DNA of 64,000 bases from Oncomelania hupensis (taxonomy: Eukaryota; Mollusca; Gastropoda; Littorinimorpha; Pomatiopsidae), in assembly GCA_036898135.1 (NCBI GenBank), contig CM072515.1:24148194-24212193 (forward strand), written 5' to 3'. The first letter of the stretch is position 1. Each line of letters starts with the position of its first letter. Below, piece after piece: positions 56,066 to 64,000 of the stretch. A program made the translations under genes and the position numbers. The notes under the pieces are model-generated. The model had not been told where the DNA came from and ran no database searches. It was given only the letters and a program-made list of their open reading frames with translations.

Positions 56066-58110
56066 TCATCACAACCAGATTGACTACATCATGGTCAAGA
56101 CACGCTTCAGATCAAGCATCAACATTGGCAGGACATGCACTTTTCCAGGAGCAGACATCGGAAGTGACCACGATCTCGTGATGTTCTTCCGGCTCCACTT
56201 GAAGAGAGTAAACACAGCAAAGTGCACCAGACTGAAGTTCGACCTGGCCAAACTTCAAAACCTGGAGGTGGCAGAATTGTTCTAAGCCACAATTGGAGGG
56301 AATTTTTCACCTCCGCTCATTTTGGGACTTGGTGAAGTAGATGTTAACACCAACTCAGCTGTGACAGATGCGCCATTGAGATCCTTGGCAAGCACCGCCC
56401 AAAGAAGAAACCAGGGATCACACCTAAACTTTGGGACCTGTGTGATAAGAAAAAGAACATCTCACATGGAGCTGAGCTGATGCTACCTGTGAAAACCGAA
56501 AAATCAACAATGACATCCGAAAAGCATGCGCGCAGCAAAAAAGAACTGGATAGAAGAGCAGTGCCAGGTAATAGAGAACAGTCTGAACAAGAACAGCCGC
56601 AAAAAGTCCTGCCAGACTGTGAAGCGGCTGACAAGTGTTAAACAGCCCAATGTGTCCACGTTCCAGAGCAAGTCTGGCATATGCCTTCAAGAAGAACAAA
56701 CAGTCTTGGATATATGGACAGAGTACTGCTCTGACCTTTACAACCACACACCAAACGGAGACCCATCAGTTCTAGCATGTGCCCAGAACAGAGAGGAGGA
56801 AGAAACCCTCCCAATTCTCCGAGAAGTTGAGGCAGCATTGCAATCACTAAAGAGCGGGAAGTCAGCGGGAGTGGACAAAATACCCGCGGAATTGCTGCAA
56901 GCCGAAGTACCACTGAGCAGATTTTCAACCTACAGCACCAACAACATCTATTTCATGTGTTTGTAGACTTCAAGAAAGCGTATGACAGAGTCTGGAATGC
57001 AGCTCTGTGGGCAACCATGAGAGTGTACAACCTCAGCCCTAAAATTATTGAAGTCATCAAAAGCCTGTATGACAAGGCCACCAATGCAGTCCTCCATAAC
57101 AGCGTCATCGGGAACTGGTTTAGAACAACAATCGGTGTGCGTCAAAGATGCATGCTCTCTCCAACACTCTTCAACTTCTTCCTAGAGCGCATTATGTCAG
57201 ATGCACTTGCAGATCACGAAGGCACAGTCAGCATAGGGGGTAGAGCAATCCTCCAACCTCCGTTTTGCCGAAGACATTAATGGATTGGCTGGAGAGGAAC
57301 AAGAACTTGAACAGGTGGTACAGAGGCTTGACACCACCTCAAGAGCCTATGGAATTAAAATAAGTGCAGAGCAGACCAAACTGATGACCAACAACACCAA
57401 TGGCATCAACATGGACATCAAAGTCCAAGACTAATCCCTCAACACAGTGCATAGCTTCAAATATTTAGGAGCCATTGTATCAGATAATGGTTTCCGACAG
57501 GAAGTCCTCTCCAGGATCGCGCAAACAACTGCTGCCCTGACAAGGTTGTAGTCCATTTGGAAAGACAGGACCATCAATCTACATTCCAAAGGAAGGCTGC
57601 TGGCCTCCCTTGTCATCTCCATCTTACTAGAATACAAAGTATTGAGATGATGTGCAACAGAAGACCCCTGGGCATTTCCTATACCCAGCATATCACCAAC
57701 CACGAAGTCCGACAGACCATCACACAAGCCATTGCATTACATTTCATGGTTATTGCTTTAGGTCCAGCGGACTCTTCCGAGCCAAATCAAGACCAGCACT
57801 AGCAATTGGACAGCATGATGACATGCTTACAGTAGTGAAGAAACGGAAACTCGGATGGTATGGCCACGTCACCAAAGCATCAGGCCTTGAGAAAAAAAAA
57901 TATCCTGTAAGGCACGATGCAAGGAGGCAGAAAAAAGGGAGACAGAAAAAGAGAATGGACTGGTTTGACTCTGAACGAAACCATGAGGGTTGCTGAGGAC
58001 AGAGAACTGGTTGAACGGTCATCTGTGATGCCCCAACAATCTTTGAGTTACGGGATAGGATAGGATAGGATAGGATAGGATAGGATAGGATAGGATAGGA
58101 TAGGATAGGA
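56066..58110 (+). pseudogene. RTE-type LINE, copy 4, ending in (GGATA)n
   Basis: 5'-truncated inside the endonuclease: it starts at HHNQIDYIMVKTRFRSS-like sequence and keeps GADIGSDHDLVM. The RT linker and RT follow with multiple frameshifts and a deletion near 56895-56930 between the linker and the RT N-terminal region. VFVDFKKAYDRVWNAALW (from about 56954) is followed by IGVRQRCMLSPTLFNFF; the FADD site is damaged by a frameshift (57253-57280). A SINE-like insert sits at 57735-57808. The 3' end carries about a dozen GGATA units (58047-58110), the longest tail in the window. Confidence 0.92.
57735..57808 (-). repeat. 74-bp SINE-like insertion in RTE copy 4
   Basis: Contains the inverted 44-bp segment shared with 16480-16523 (TTGCTTTAGGTCCAGCGGAC then TCTTCCGAGCC). 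ATTG flanks it (57731-57734 and 57805-57808). The LINE homology resumes on the other side. Confidence 0.75.
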
Positions 58111-58111
58111 T

Positions 58112-59090
58112 CAGCTCCCTGTGATGTGTTCTTTTTCTTTTTCATCTCTCTTCGTTTGTCACACAGGTCCAAAAGTTCAGGTGTGATCCACGCTTCTTTC
58201 TTTGGGCGGTGCTTGCCAAGGATCTCCGTGGCGGCATCTGTCAAGGCTGAGTTGAATGTGGTGGTCATGGTTTTAATATCTACTTCACCAGCTCCCAAAA
58301 TAAGCAGAGGTGCAAATTCCCTCCAGTTGTGGCTTGGAATATTTCTGCCACGTCCAGGTCTTGCATTTTGTCCAATTTGCTCTGTGTACTCACTTCAAAT
58401 GGAGCCGGCAAGACATCATCACGGGACCGTTGTCACTTCCGATGTCTGCTCCTGGAAAAGTGCGTGTCCTGGCAATGTTGACGCTTTGTCTGAAGCGTTT
58501 CTTGACCATGATGTAATCAATCTGGTTGTGATGCTCCTCGCTGGGACTGTGACATGTCCATCGTTTTGATTTTTTGTGGAGACCAAATGTTTGCCAGTAT
58601 CAGATTGTTGTATCTGGCAAACTCCAAGAGTCTATCTTTCGTTTGTCTCGTTGTTGCAGTGGGGTCCACAGGTGTCTCCCCAATTGTAGTATGCCTCTTG
58701 GCCAACCTTGGCATTCCAGTCGCCTTGCACTATAAATGTGTCCTTCTTCGGTACTTGGTCAAGGACAGCCTGCAGATTTTTTTAGAAAACCTCGACTTCG
58801 CTGTCGTCATATGTTGGGGTATAGACCTGAATGATGGTGATGTTGAAAGGGGCTGCTCTCAGACGGATGGTAATGAGTCTACTGGAGACTGGGCGGCAAC
58901 CCATGACAGTGGCTAGAATGTCTTTATGGACCAAGAATCAAACGCCGTATTCGTGCCTGTCATCTCTCCCGCCGAAATAAAGCTTGCATGTGGCCTTTGT
59001 CGGTCGTTGTTTAACCTAGGACTTTCCAGCGCAGTTCGCTGATAACTAAAATGTTCCATCGATAGTGGTCCAGTTCGTGGGCCAGTTCTT
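58112..59090 (-). pseudogene. RTE-type LINE, copy 5 (endonuclease, minus strand)
   Basis: On the minus strand it runs from the endonuclease start (KELAHELDHYRWNILVISEL at about 59030-59090) through the DWN-like block near 58700-58720 and HHNQID-like sequence near 58510-58540 to the linker GKHRPKKEAWITPELLDL (58160-58215), where it meets the (GGATA)n tail of copy 4. Copies 4 and 5 are thus tail to tail, suggesting copy 4 inserted into copy 5 or the two were joined by rearrangement. It has many stops and frameshifts. Confidence 0.88.
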
Positions 59091-59690
59091 TTAAGTGCAA
59101 GGTCTGTGGAAAAACAAGTGCCATGGGGTGCAAATTCTCGCTTCGCAAGCGAATCACCTCTCTTACGGCTGGATCTTCCAGCAACACTTCCCTGACCACT
59201 GTAACTGACAGCGTAAGCCTGACGTTTCCACACAGATTCCTGTACCTGTCAAGAGCCAGCTGCTAGCCCATCAGCAACAACCGAGTCTACAAGACCGAGG
59301 ACAGGGACATGTCAGAGATGGAGCGGTTGTTAAGGTAGTGATGGTGCAGGTGGTGTGATGGTGCAGGTGCTGCTACTGCTGCTGATGATGATGTTGATGC
59401 TGCTGATTCTGATCCTGTACCCAATGTGTGAAGTTTGGAATTTTCTGTTTGCCTTTGTTTGTTTAACGTACATAGGATTATATCATATATGTCTTGCATT
59501 TTATTTGTTTTGTTTTGTAATCTCGTTTAATGTTACTGATGTCATTCCCACCTTCCACTTTTGGGCAATATAGAATTCTTGATTTTGACCTGGTGGGTGG
59601 GTGATGGCGAGGACGAAGAAGATTATCAATTCGTAGTTGTGCTTTTGATGCATGAGGTACTCTTTATTACAGAATAAAGGATGGCAACGT
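59091..59690. other. Gene-free stretch with TGATGC-type repeats
   Basis: 59355-59410 holds GCTGCTACTGCTGCTGATGATG words. No supported gene. Confidence 0.4.
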
Positions 59691-59693
59691 TGA

Positions 59694-59750
59694 AGTGATG
59701 ATGATGATGATGATGATGATGAAGATGATGATGAAGATGATGATGATGAA

Positions 59751-59828
<78 letters not shown>

Positions 59829-59830
59829 GA
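59694..59830. repeat. (GAT)n microsatellite
   Basis: About 45 GAT units with a few GAA interruptions. Read in one frame it encodes Asp/Glu and flows into the ORF below; the His and Ile frames are artefacts. Confidence 0.97.
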
Positions 59831-59873
59831 TTATGACGATTTCGGCCACAACGATGAAGATGTTCCCCTCCTA

Positions 59874-60137
59874 ATGGCGATAACACATCTGTGTTTATAC
59901 AGTGGACACGACTGTAAGGTAAAACTGGTGGAGTTGGACGGTGGCGAGGTTTTGGAGACGTCGGTGTTCGGGACAGTGTACGATGTAGCGCAGCAGCGCG
60001 TTATCCTCCTAGTCCGACGCCGCAGCACCATCACCTTAGGCGGGGTTGTCACCTGGTTCTGCCCTCAGGAGAGTCACTACCTGACTCACTTCAGCTGCTG
60101 CCAGATCCTGGCGTTCAACCCCCAACTACCCTCCTAA
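59874..60137 (+). CDS. Exon-like ORF with strong G/C third-position bias
   Basis: An 87-codon frame from the ATG at 59874 (TCCTAATGGCG), beginning MAITHLCLYSGHDCKVKLVE and ending CQILAFNPQLPS. Third positions are overwhelmingly G or C (for example GTG GAG TTG GAC ... TTC GGG ACA GTG TAC), unlike the AT-rich surroundings. This is the main argument that it is or was coding. The same frame is open upstream through the (GAT)n tract back to a TGA near 59688, giving an acidic Asp/Glu run. I recognise no domain. A lysine-rich repeat frame follows at 60138-60261 in a different register. It could be a host exon or a decayed gene. Confidence 0.4.
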   Translation: MAITHLCLYSGHDCKVKLVELDGGEVLETSVFGTVYDVAQQRVILLVRRRSTITLGGVVTWFCPQESHYLTHFSCCQILAFNPQLPS

Positions 60138-60261
60138 GCCCAAAGGCGCCTCTAAGTCAACTAAGTCTAAAGGTATCCCGAAGTCATCTAAGTCTAAAAG
60201 CATCTCTAAATCATCTAAGCCCAAAGGCATCACTAAGACATCTAAGCCAAAAGGCATCTGA
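60138..60261 (+). repeat. 27-bp tandem repeat encoding a lysine-rich motif
   Basis: About four and a half units such as TCTAAGCCCAAAGGCATCAC. In one frame they read SKPKGITKT / SKSKSISKS-like nonapeptides up to a TGA at 60259-60261. The frame is shifted by one base relative to the ORF ending at 60137 and is closed upstream by a TGA near 60081. Substitutions between units are moderate. Confidence 0.7.
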
Positions 60262-60379
60262 GTCGGTAGAGATGATCGATATCTCAACGCTTCGGGTTAC
60301 AGAGCAGTTACCTCAGTCTCGTACTAGTCCACAGAATGACAGGCGGGAGTAAGATCACCGTTCCGGACAACGGCCATAG

Positions 60380-60606
60380 GGGCCGATGATGATGATGAGG
60401 AGGAGGAGGAGGAGGAACATTGGCCGTAAATACTCACTTTTATTAACCAACTGACGTTTTTCGCTGACTTATATTGCCACGTTACAAAACCCGTTTTATT
60501 TGGTTAGTCAGTCGGCCAGTTAGTTCATTCGTTGAACTCTTAACAAACGTCCATCGATGACAAAGACGACGACGACGACGATGATGATGATGGTGATGAT
60601 GATGAA

Positions 60607-60662
<56 letters not shown>

Positions 60663-60675
60663 CGATGATGATGAT
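60380..60675. repeat. (GAT)n, (GAG)n and (GAC)n trinucleotide tracts
   Basis: GATGATGATGAGGAGGAGG at 60386-60415, and ACGACGACG then (GAT)n at 60567-60675. Simple repeats. Confidence 0.95.
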
Positions 60676-61019
60676 CGTGCAGTTAATTGTTTTCTAAAAT
60701 GACAGGAATGAACACAAGCTCTGTTAGGTTTCGACCCAGCAGGTTGGTTAGGTAGGTCGGTTGGTTGGCTCCTTGACGTCTGCGTTGTTTTAGTTAGTTA
60801 GTTAGTTATATAGATTAACGTACCCGGACACATAAGCGTTGTTTTGTTCGGTCTTGATCTAATATTTTGTTCGTCAAGTCCTATGAAGTTCAAACTGAGT
60901 AAACACCATTCATGACATGAGTTCACAGTGTACAGTACATGAACTGTGTTACACTCGATTCGATGATGGTGTTTTCTATCAGTATCTGATTCAGCCCCGA
61001 TGCTTGAATTCCTGATAGT
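60676..61019. other. Gene-free stretch
   Basis: No supported gene. A short GTTAGTTAGTTAG run lies at about 60793-60806. Confidence 0.4.
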
Positions 61020-61581
61020 TGTGTAACTCAGATTCGTTTATTCACACAGCCCGTCCAAACAGCGTACAAGTCACAAAGTCGACGTATGAAGTTTTCCACT
61101 TTTATTCAGCACACATCAACAACTGCATACAATTCTCAATTCAACTCAACAACTTTCACAGCAACTCTCCAAATCACTATCAACAACTTTTCTCTCTCAA
61201 CAGCGACTCGGCTCACGATTAAATAACCTCTCTCTTTTCTGGAACGATTTGGTACGTGGTAGAAATGACGCACTGCCACCAATCGAACTAAAGATCGTCA
61301 TCACTGACTTACGTCATTCACATTTTCTCTACTTCCGGGAACATTCACGACTTTCGATATCCATCCGGAAATTTCTATCAAGAGTAAACAAGCATATCCA
61401 GAAGATTCTCAAATAATATCGACTAACGCAAATTATCAACGTTATACAAAGCCTCTCCTAACAACAATGCAAACTCAAATCAAAGGTAAATAAACTCCAT
61501 TATTGAATACTTTGCAAATCGAAACGATTAGATCTATCGTACACGCTTCAGCCATATTATCATTCGCGTTTCAACGTAACA
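61020..61581 (-). repeat. 3' LTR of a second Ty3-type element
   Basis: On the minus strand the segment starts TGTTACGTTGAAACGCG and ends near GAGTTACACA, giving TG...CA termini about 562 bp apart. Two AATAAA signals lie near its end (minus-strand complements of TTTATT at about 61036 and 61100). A G-rich tract precedes it, and Ty3 pol sequence lies further upstream in the right orientation. The matching 5' LTR is beyond the window, so the boundaries are inferred. Confidence 0.65.
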
Positions 61582-61595
61582 TAACCCCCCACTCA
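61582..61595 (-). promoter_or_regulatory. Putative polypurine tract
   Basis: On the minus strand GAGTGGGGGGTTA lies directly against the inferred LTR start. A purine tract at this place primes plus-strand DNA synthesis in LTR elements. Confidence 0.6.
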
Positions 61596-61900
61596 AGAAG
61601 AAATTTACCTAATTTCTTTCAACAACGTTGAAACGTAATGCACAAACAAAGTTCAGAATTAAAACTTATTTCAGACTGTCTGAACACTATCAACGTTCTC
61701 AGTTCATTCACACAGATTCAAAGTTTCTCATCTGCAAGTCTTTCTGGGTACTGTCAATGTTCACAGTTTATCTACCCAGTCAACGTTTTTCATTTTCAAG
61801 TCTGTCATTACCAATATTCTTAGTTCGTCCACACAGTCAGTGTTCTTTCGTTCGCAAGGAATCGACGCCCTCGTCAGTTGCGGTCGTCATCGGCCCAGGG
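61596..61900 (-). other. 3' non-coding region of the second Ty3 element
   Basis: Between the pol remnant and the polypurine tract. Contains loosely repeated TCAACGTTCTCAGTTCATTC / TCAATGTTCACAGTTTATCT / CAGTCAACGTTTTTCATTTT words at about 45-60-bp spacing. No RNase H motif is present here, although that domain would be expected near this point. Confidence 0.5.
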
Positions 61901-62518
61901 TCAAAGACGATGATCACGTGGGCTTCCCTGGAATCAGTGCGTCCTCCGTTGTCTCCTTCTTCCATCGGATGTCCGACGCAGTCGACGTTGTCAGCTCCCA
62001 GGATGCATTCGCTGGGTCTCACGGTCAGGTTGGCTTCTGCGGGACGGTGGAACAGCTCCCTCAAGGTCTGCAGATGCTCCTTCCAGGTCTGGGTGTGGAC
62101 TTCATGTTCGACCAAAGTCGTAGAGCCAGGGACATCGCTGAAGTTGTGGGGAAACTCGCCCATAAGGTCCTTGAGCTCCATCTTTTGACCTTCCGTCAAG
62201 CTCGGTCGTAGCTTAACATCATCGATGCCTTCTTTGCTGTGGAAGTCTCCCAGTTCCAACAGTTCTTCGCTGTCAAAGCTGTTGTCGGTCACAGCTGCTG
62301 TGGCTGCGTGCACAGTCTCTGATGGCCTTTCCACGTACAGCTTAAGGAGGTTGGCGTGGTATATCTTGGAATGCTGACCGACCTTCACCTTGTAGTCGTT
62401 GATCCCCACCACGGTCTCCACTTCGTACGGGCCTTTCCACTGCATCAGCAACTTATTATGATCAGTAGGTAGCAGCACCAGCACTTTGTTGCCAGGTTTA
62501 AACTTCCTGTTCACAGCC
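61900..62518 (-). pseudogene. Integrase C-terminus fused to an RT fragment (second Ty3 element)
   Basis: On the minus strand: FKPGNKVLVLLPTDHNKLLM, then KGPYEVETVVG (GPY/F motif of the integrase C-terminus), KIYHANLLKLYVERP, then the RT N-terminal edge (NFSDVPGSTTLVEHEVHT). At about 62090 this jumps straight to the late RT region (TWKEHLQTLRELFHR, then ANLTVRPSECILGADNVD). The segment between, which contains the palm with the YxDD active site, is missing. After GHPMEEG the homology fades, and RNase H is absent. The open frame runs to 61837. This confirms integrase before RT. Confidence 0.88.
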
Positions 62519-63068
62519 CTACGATCGTAGTAGTGCTTTCCACAGTCTTGGGGACTTCTTCAGGTTTTCTCTGGCTATCTCGAGAGTCTGCTCCAGCTTC
62601 TCCCGTAGCTCAAACACGTACTGGTAACTGTTCTTCACCTCTGGGGTGTCCACTTCTTTCGTCCACAGTTCTTTTAGGATGTGCATCGGCCCTCGGATGG
62701 TTCTTCCGTACAGCAGCTCGAACGGAGAAAAGCCGGTGGACTCCTGCGGTACTTCTCTGTAGGCGAAAAGTAGGGCGTTGGTGTAGCGATGCCATTGTCT
62801 GGGCTGCTCGCTGCACAGTTTCTTCAGGGTGGACTTCAGCGTAGCATTGAACTTTTCGACGAGCCCGTTGCACATTGGATGGTAGGGTGTCGTAGTCAAA
62901 TGCCGGATGCTCAGCAGTCTGTTGACCTCCTTCATGCAGTCAGAGACGAACTGCGTCCCGAGGTCTGTCAGAATTTCTTCAGGCACTCCAAGCCTACTGA
63001 ACATGTCCACCAGTGCCTCTGCTACAGTTTCAGTGTCAATCTTCTTCAGTGGACTGCTTCTGGGTACC
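62519..63068 (-). pseudogene. Integrase core, second half (second Ty3 element)
   Basis: The minus frame encodes LKKIDTETVAEALVDMFSRL, then EEILTDLGTQFVSD (second catalytic Asp), TTTPYHPMCNGLVEKFNATL (catalytic Glu) and ALLFAYREVPQESTGFSPFE, then a helical REKLEQTLEIARENLKKS stretch. One frameshift near 63046-63068 separates it from the upstream integrase half. Another near 62560 separates it from the GPY/F module. The element therefore cannot make a complete integrase from one frame. Confidence 0.9.
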
Positions 63069-64000
63069 GAGTCGCATAGTCCACTAAAGTCAGTACCCAT
63101 CGATGACCTTCTTCACTCGGAGGTCTTATTTCGCCGATTAAGTCTAAGGCCACCCTCTTGAAAGGTCGGTCGATCAGAGGCATCCTCTGCATAGGCACTT
63201 TCGGGACCCTTCCTCGAGGTATGGTCTTCTGGCAAATGTCACATGATCGGCAGAAACGGCTGACGTCCGCATGAAGTCCTGGCCAGTAGAATACCGCCTG
63301 GATTCTATCCGACGTCTTCTTGATACCCAGGTGACCTCCCATGATTGAGTCATGTGCTACTTCCATCACCTGGCGCCTTAGGGGTAACGGTACCAATACT
63401 TGACGTAGTGGTTTCCCTCCGTTGACCCTCGGGTGCTGGAAGATTCGATACAGGATCTTGGCCTTCACCTCAAAATAGACCGTGCCACTGCGTTTGGTCA
63501 CGTGATCTTGGCGGTTCCTGTACTTGTTTAAAGTGCTATCAGCTTCCTGGAGCTGAATCAGCTTATCTCTGTCCACGATGGCAGCTTTTGAGTTGTCGGC
63601 GACCTTCAGTGGCGTAGACGTTTTGTCTCTCTTGGCCTGGGCCCTGGTAGTAACAGCACCGACGATCTCTGGTCGGCAGGGCTGAGCCGGAGTAACCACA
63701 TTGTCCCGTAGCAGCTCTGTAAGGTCTCCATCGGGAAACGGCAATGGATCCTCCTCCACAACTTCGACGTGTTGAGTTGAGGCAGGACTCCACTCTGGAT
63801 CGGGGTCGTCGGGTCGTCTCGCGCCGTCGATATTCCCGATCATCAAATCGTATAGCGGCTTCTTCAGGCAAACCGCTTCGACTTCGCCTACGTAGAAAGG
63901 GGTGTTGACATGAATCTTCGCAACTGGCGCTCTCACACATTTGCTGTCGGCCATAAGTGTCCATTTTGAATCGCCAGTGAACTGTTCTTTAGCGATTAGG
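63046..64000 (-). pseudogene. Protease end and integrase first half, continues past window
   Basis: The frame is open from the window edge (an ATG at 63954 is internal). It begins in the protease region (VCLKKPLYDLMIGNIDGARR, the conserved end of retroviral-type protease in this group), then a linker with AVTTRAQAK, then the integrase HHCC finger (AHDSIMGGHLGIKKTSDRIQ ... CRSCDICQK) and the first catalytic Asp (VALDLIGEIRPPS). It ends at a TGA after YPEAVH through a one-base frameshift. Protease followed immediately by integrase marks the Gmr1-type pol order. Gag lies outside the window. Confidence 0.9.

Noticed and set aside
59626..59886. Minus-strand poly-His and poly-Ile ORFs at the (GAT)n tract
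   Set aside because: Repeat artefacts; the only frame with coding-like codon bias is on the plus strand downstream.

Overview
This window looks like repeat-rich, AT-rich nuclear DNA from an animal. I infer a lophotrochozoan, probably a marine gastropod mollusc, from the mix of RTE-type LINEs, Gmr1-like Ty3/gypsy elements, THAP0/ZMYM-type hAT transposons, tRNA-derived SINEs and abundant (CT)n, (CA)n and (GAT)n tracts. There is no bacterial gene organisation and no CRISPR array. I found no convincing intact host gene. Nearly all recognisable coding sequence belongs to mobile elements, most of them broken. The best non-transposon coding candidate is an exon-like ORF with strongly G/C-biased third positions at about 59.7-60.1 kb.

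Layout. 0-1.3 kb: a long inverted-repeat (foldback) element carrying a LINE 3' fragment. 1.57-1.85 kb: the C-terminus of another LINE (minus). 2.06-4.2 kb: a 47-bp minisatellite of about 45 copies. 4.8-9.3 kb: microsatellites, a 34-bp hairpin repeat, a 722-bp foldback element and a small ORF with a nuclear-localisation-like patch. 10.3-14.3 kb: RTE copy 1, interrupted by a second RTE fragment (9-bp target duplication) and by a 585-bp hAT-type element (5-bp duplication). 14.9-18.6 kb: SINEs and simple repeats. 19.0-27.1 kb: a small TIR DNA transposon with a two-exon gene fragment, into which a nearly pristine 7,119-bp Gmr1-like Ty3 element has inserted (5-bp duplication GTTAT). 28.1-28.5 and 40.7-41.1 kb: two copies of an apparently unfamiliar small palindrome-bearing repeat. 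29.7-31.2 kb: a 1,519-bp hAT element with transposase remnant. 33.2-34.8 kb: RTE copy 2 inside a 41-bp tandem array. 35.2-35.9 kb: a foldback element with about 300-bp arms. 41.9-43.0 kb: a decayed ~165-bp tandem array. 44.0-44.6 kb: an element with a broken first exon. 45.9-48.35 kb: a minus RTE copy split by a solo LTR of the 19.8-kb family. 49.3-55.5 kb: a TIR element containing a full-length RTE (10-bp duplication), itself interrupted by a 1.55-kb insert carrying another hAT remnant. 56.1-59.1 kb: two more RTE copies, tail to tail. 59.7-60.7 kb: (GAT)n tracts, the biased ORF and a 27-bp lysine-rich repeat. 61.0-64.0 kb: the 3' half of a second, unrelated Gmr1-order Ty3 element on the minus strand.

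Themes. (1) Target-site duplications and split homologies give a relative order of insertions at four nested loci. (2) The RTE family ends in a (GGATA)n tail, and one copy has both termini inside a clear duplication, which defines a ~3.3-kb element. (3) Both Ty3 elements place integrase directly after protease, and both have lost the reverse-transcriptase active-site region. One nevertheless has almost identical LTRs, so it probably moved recently with help from a complete relative. All family assignments come from reading motifs by eye; no search was run.
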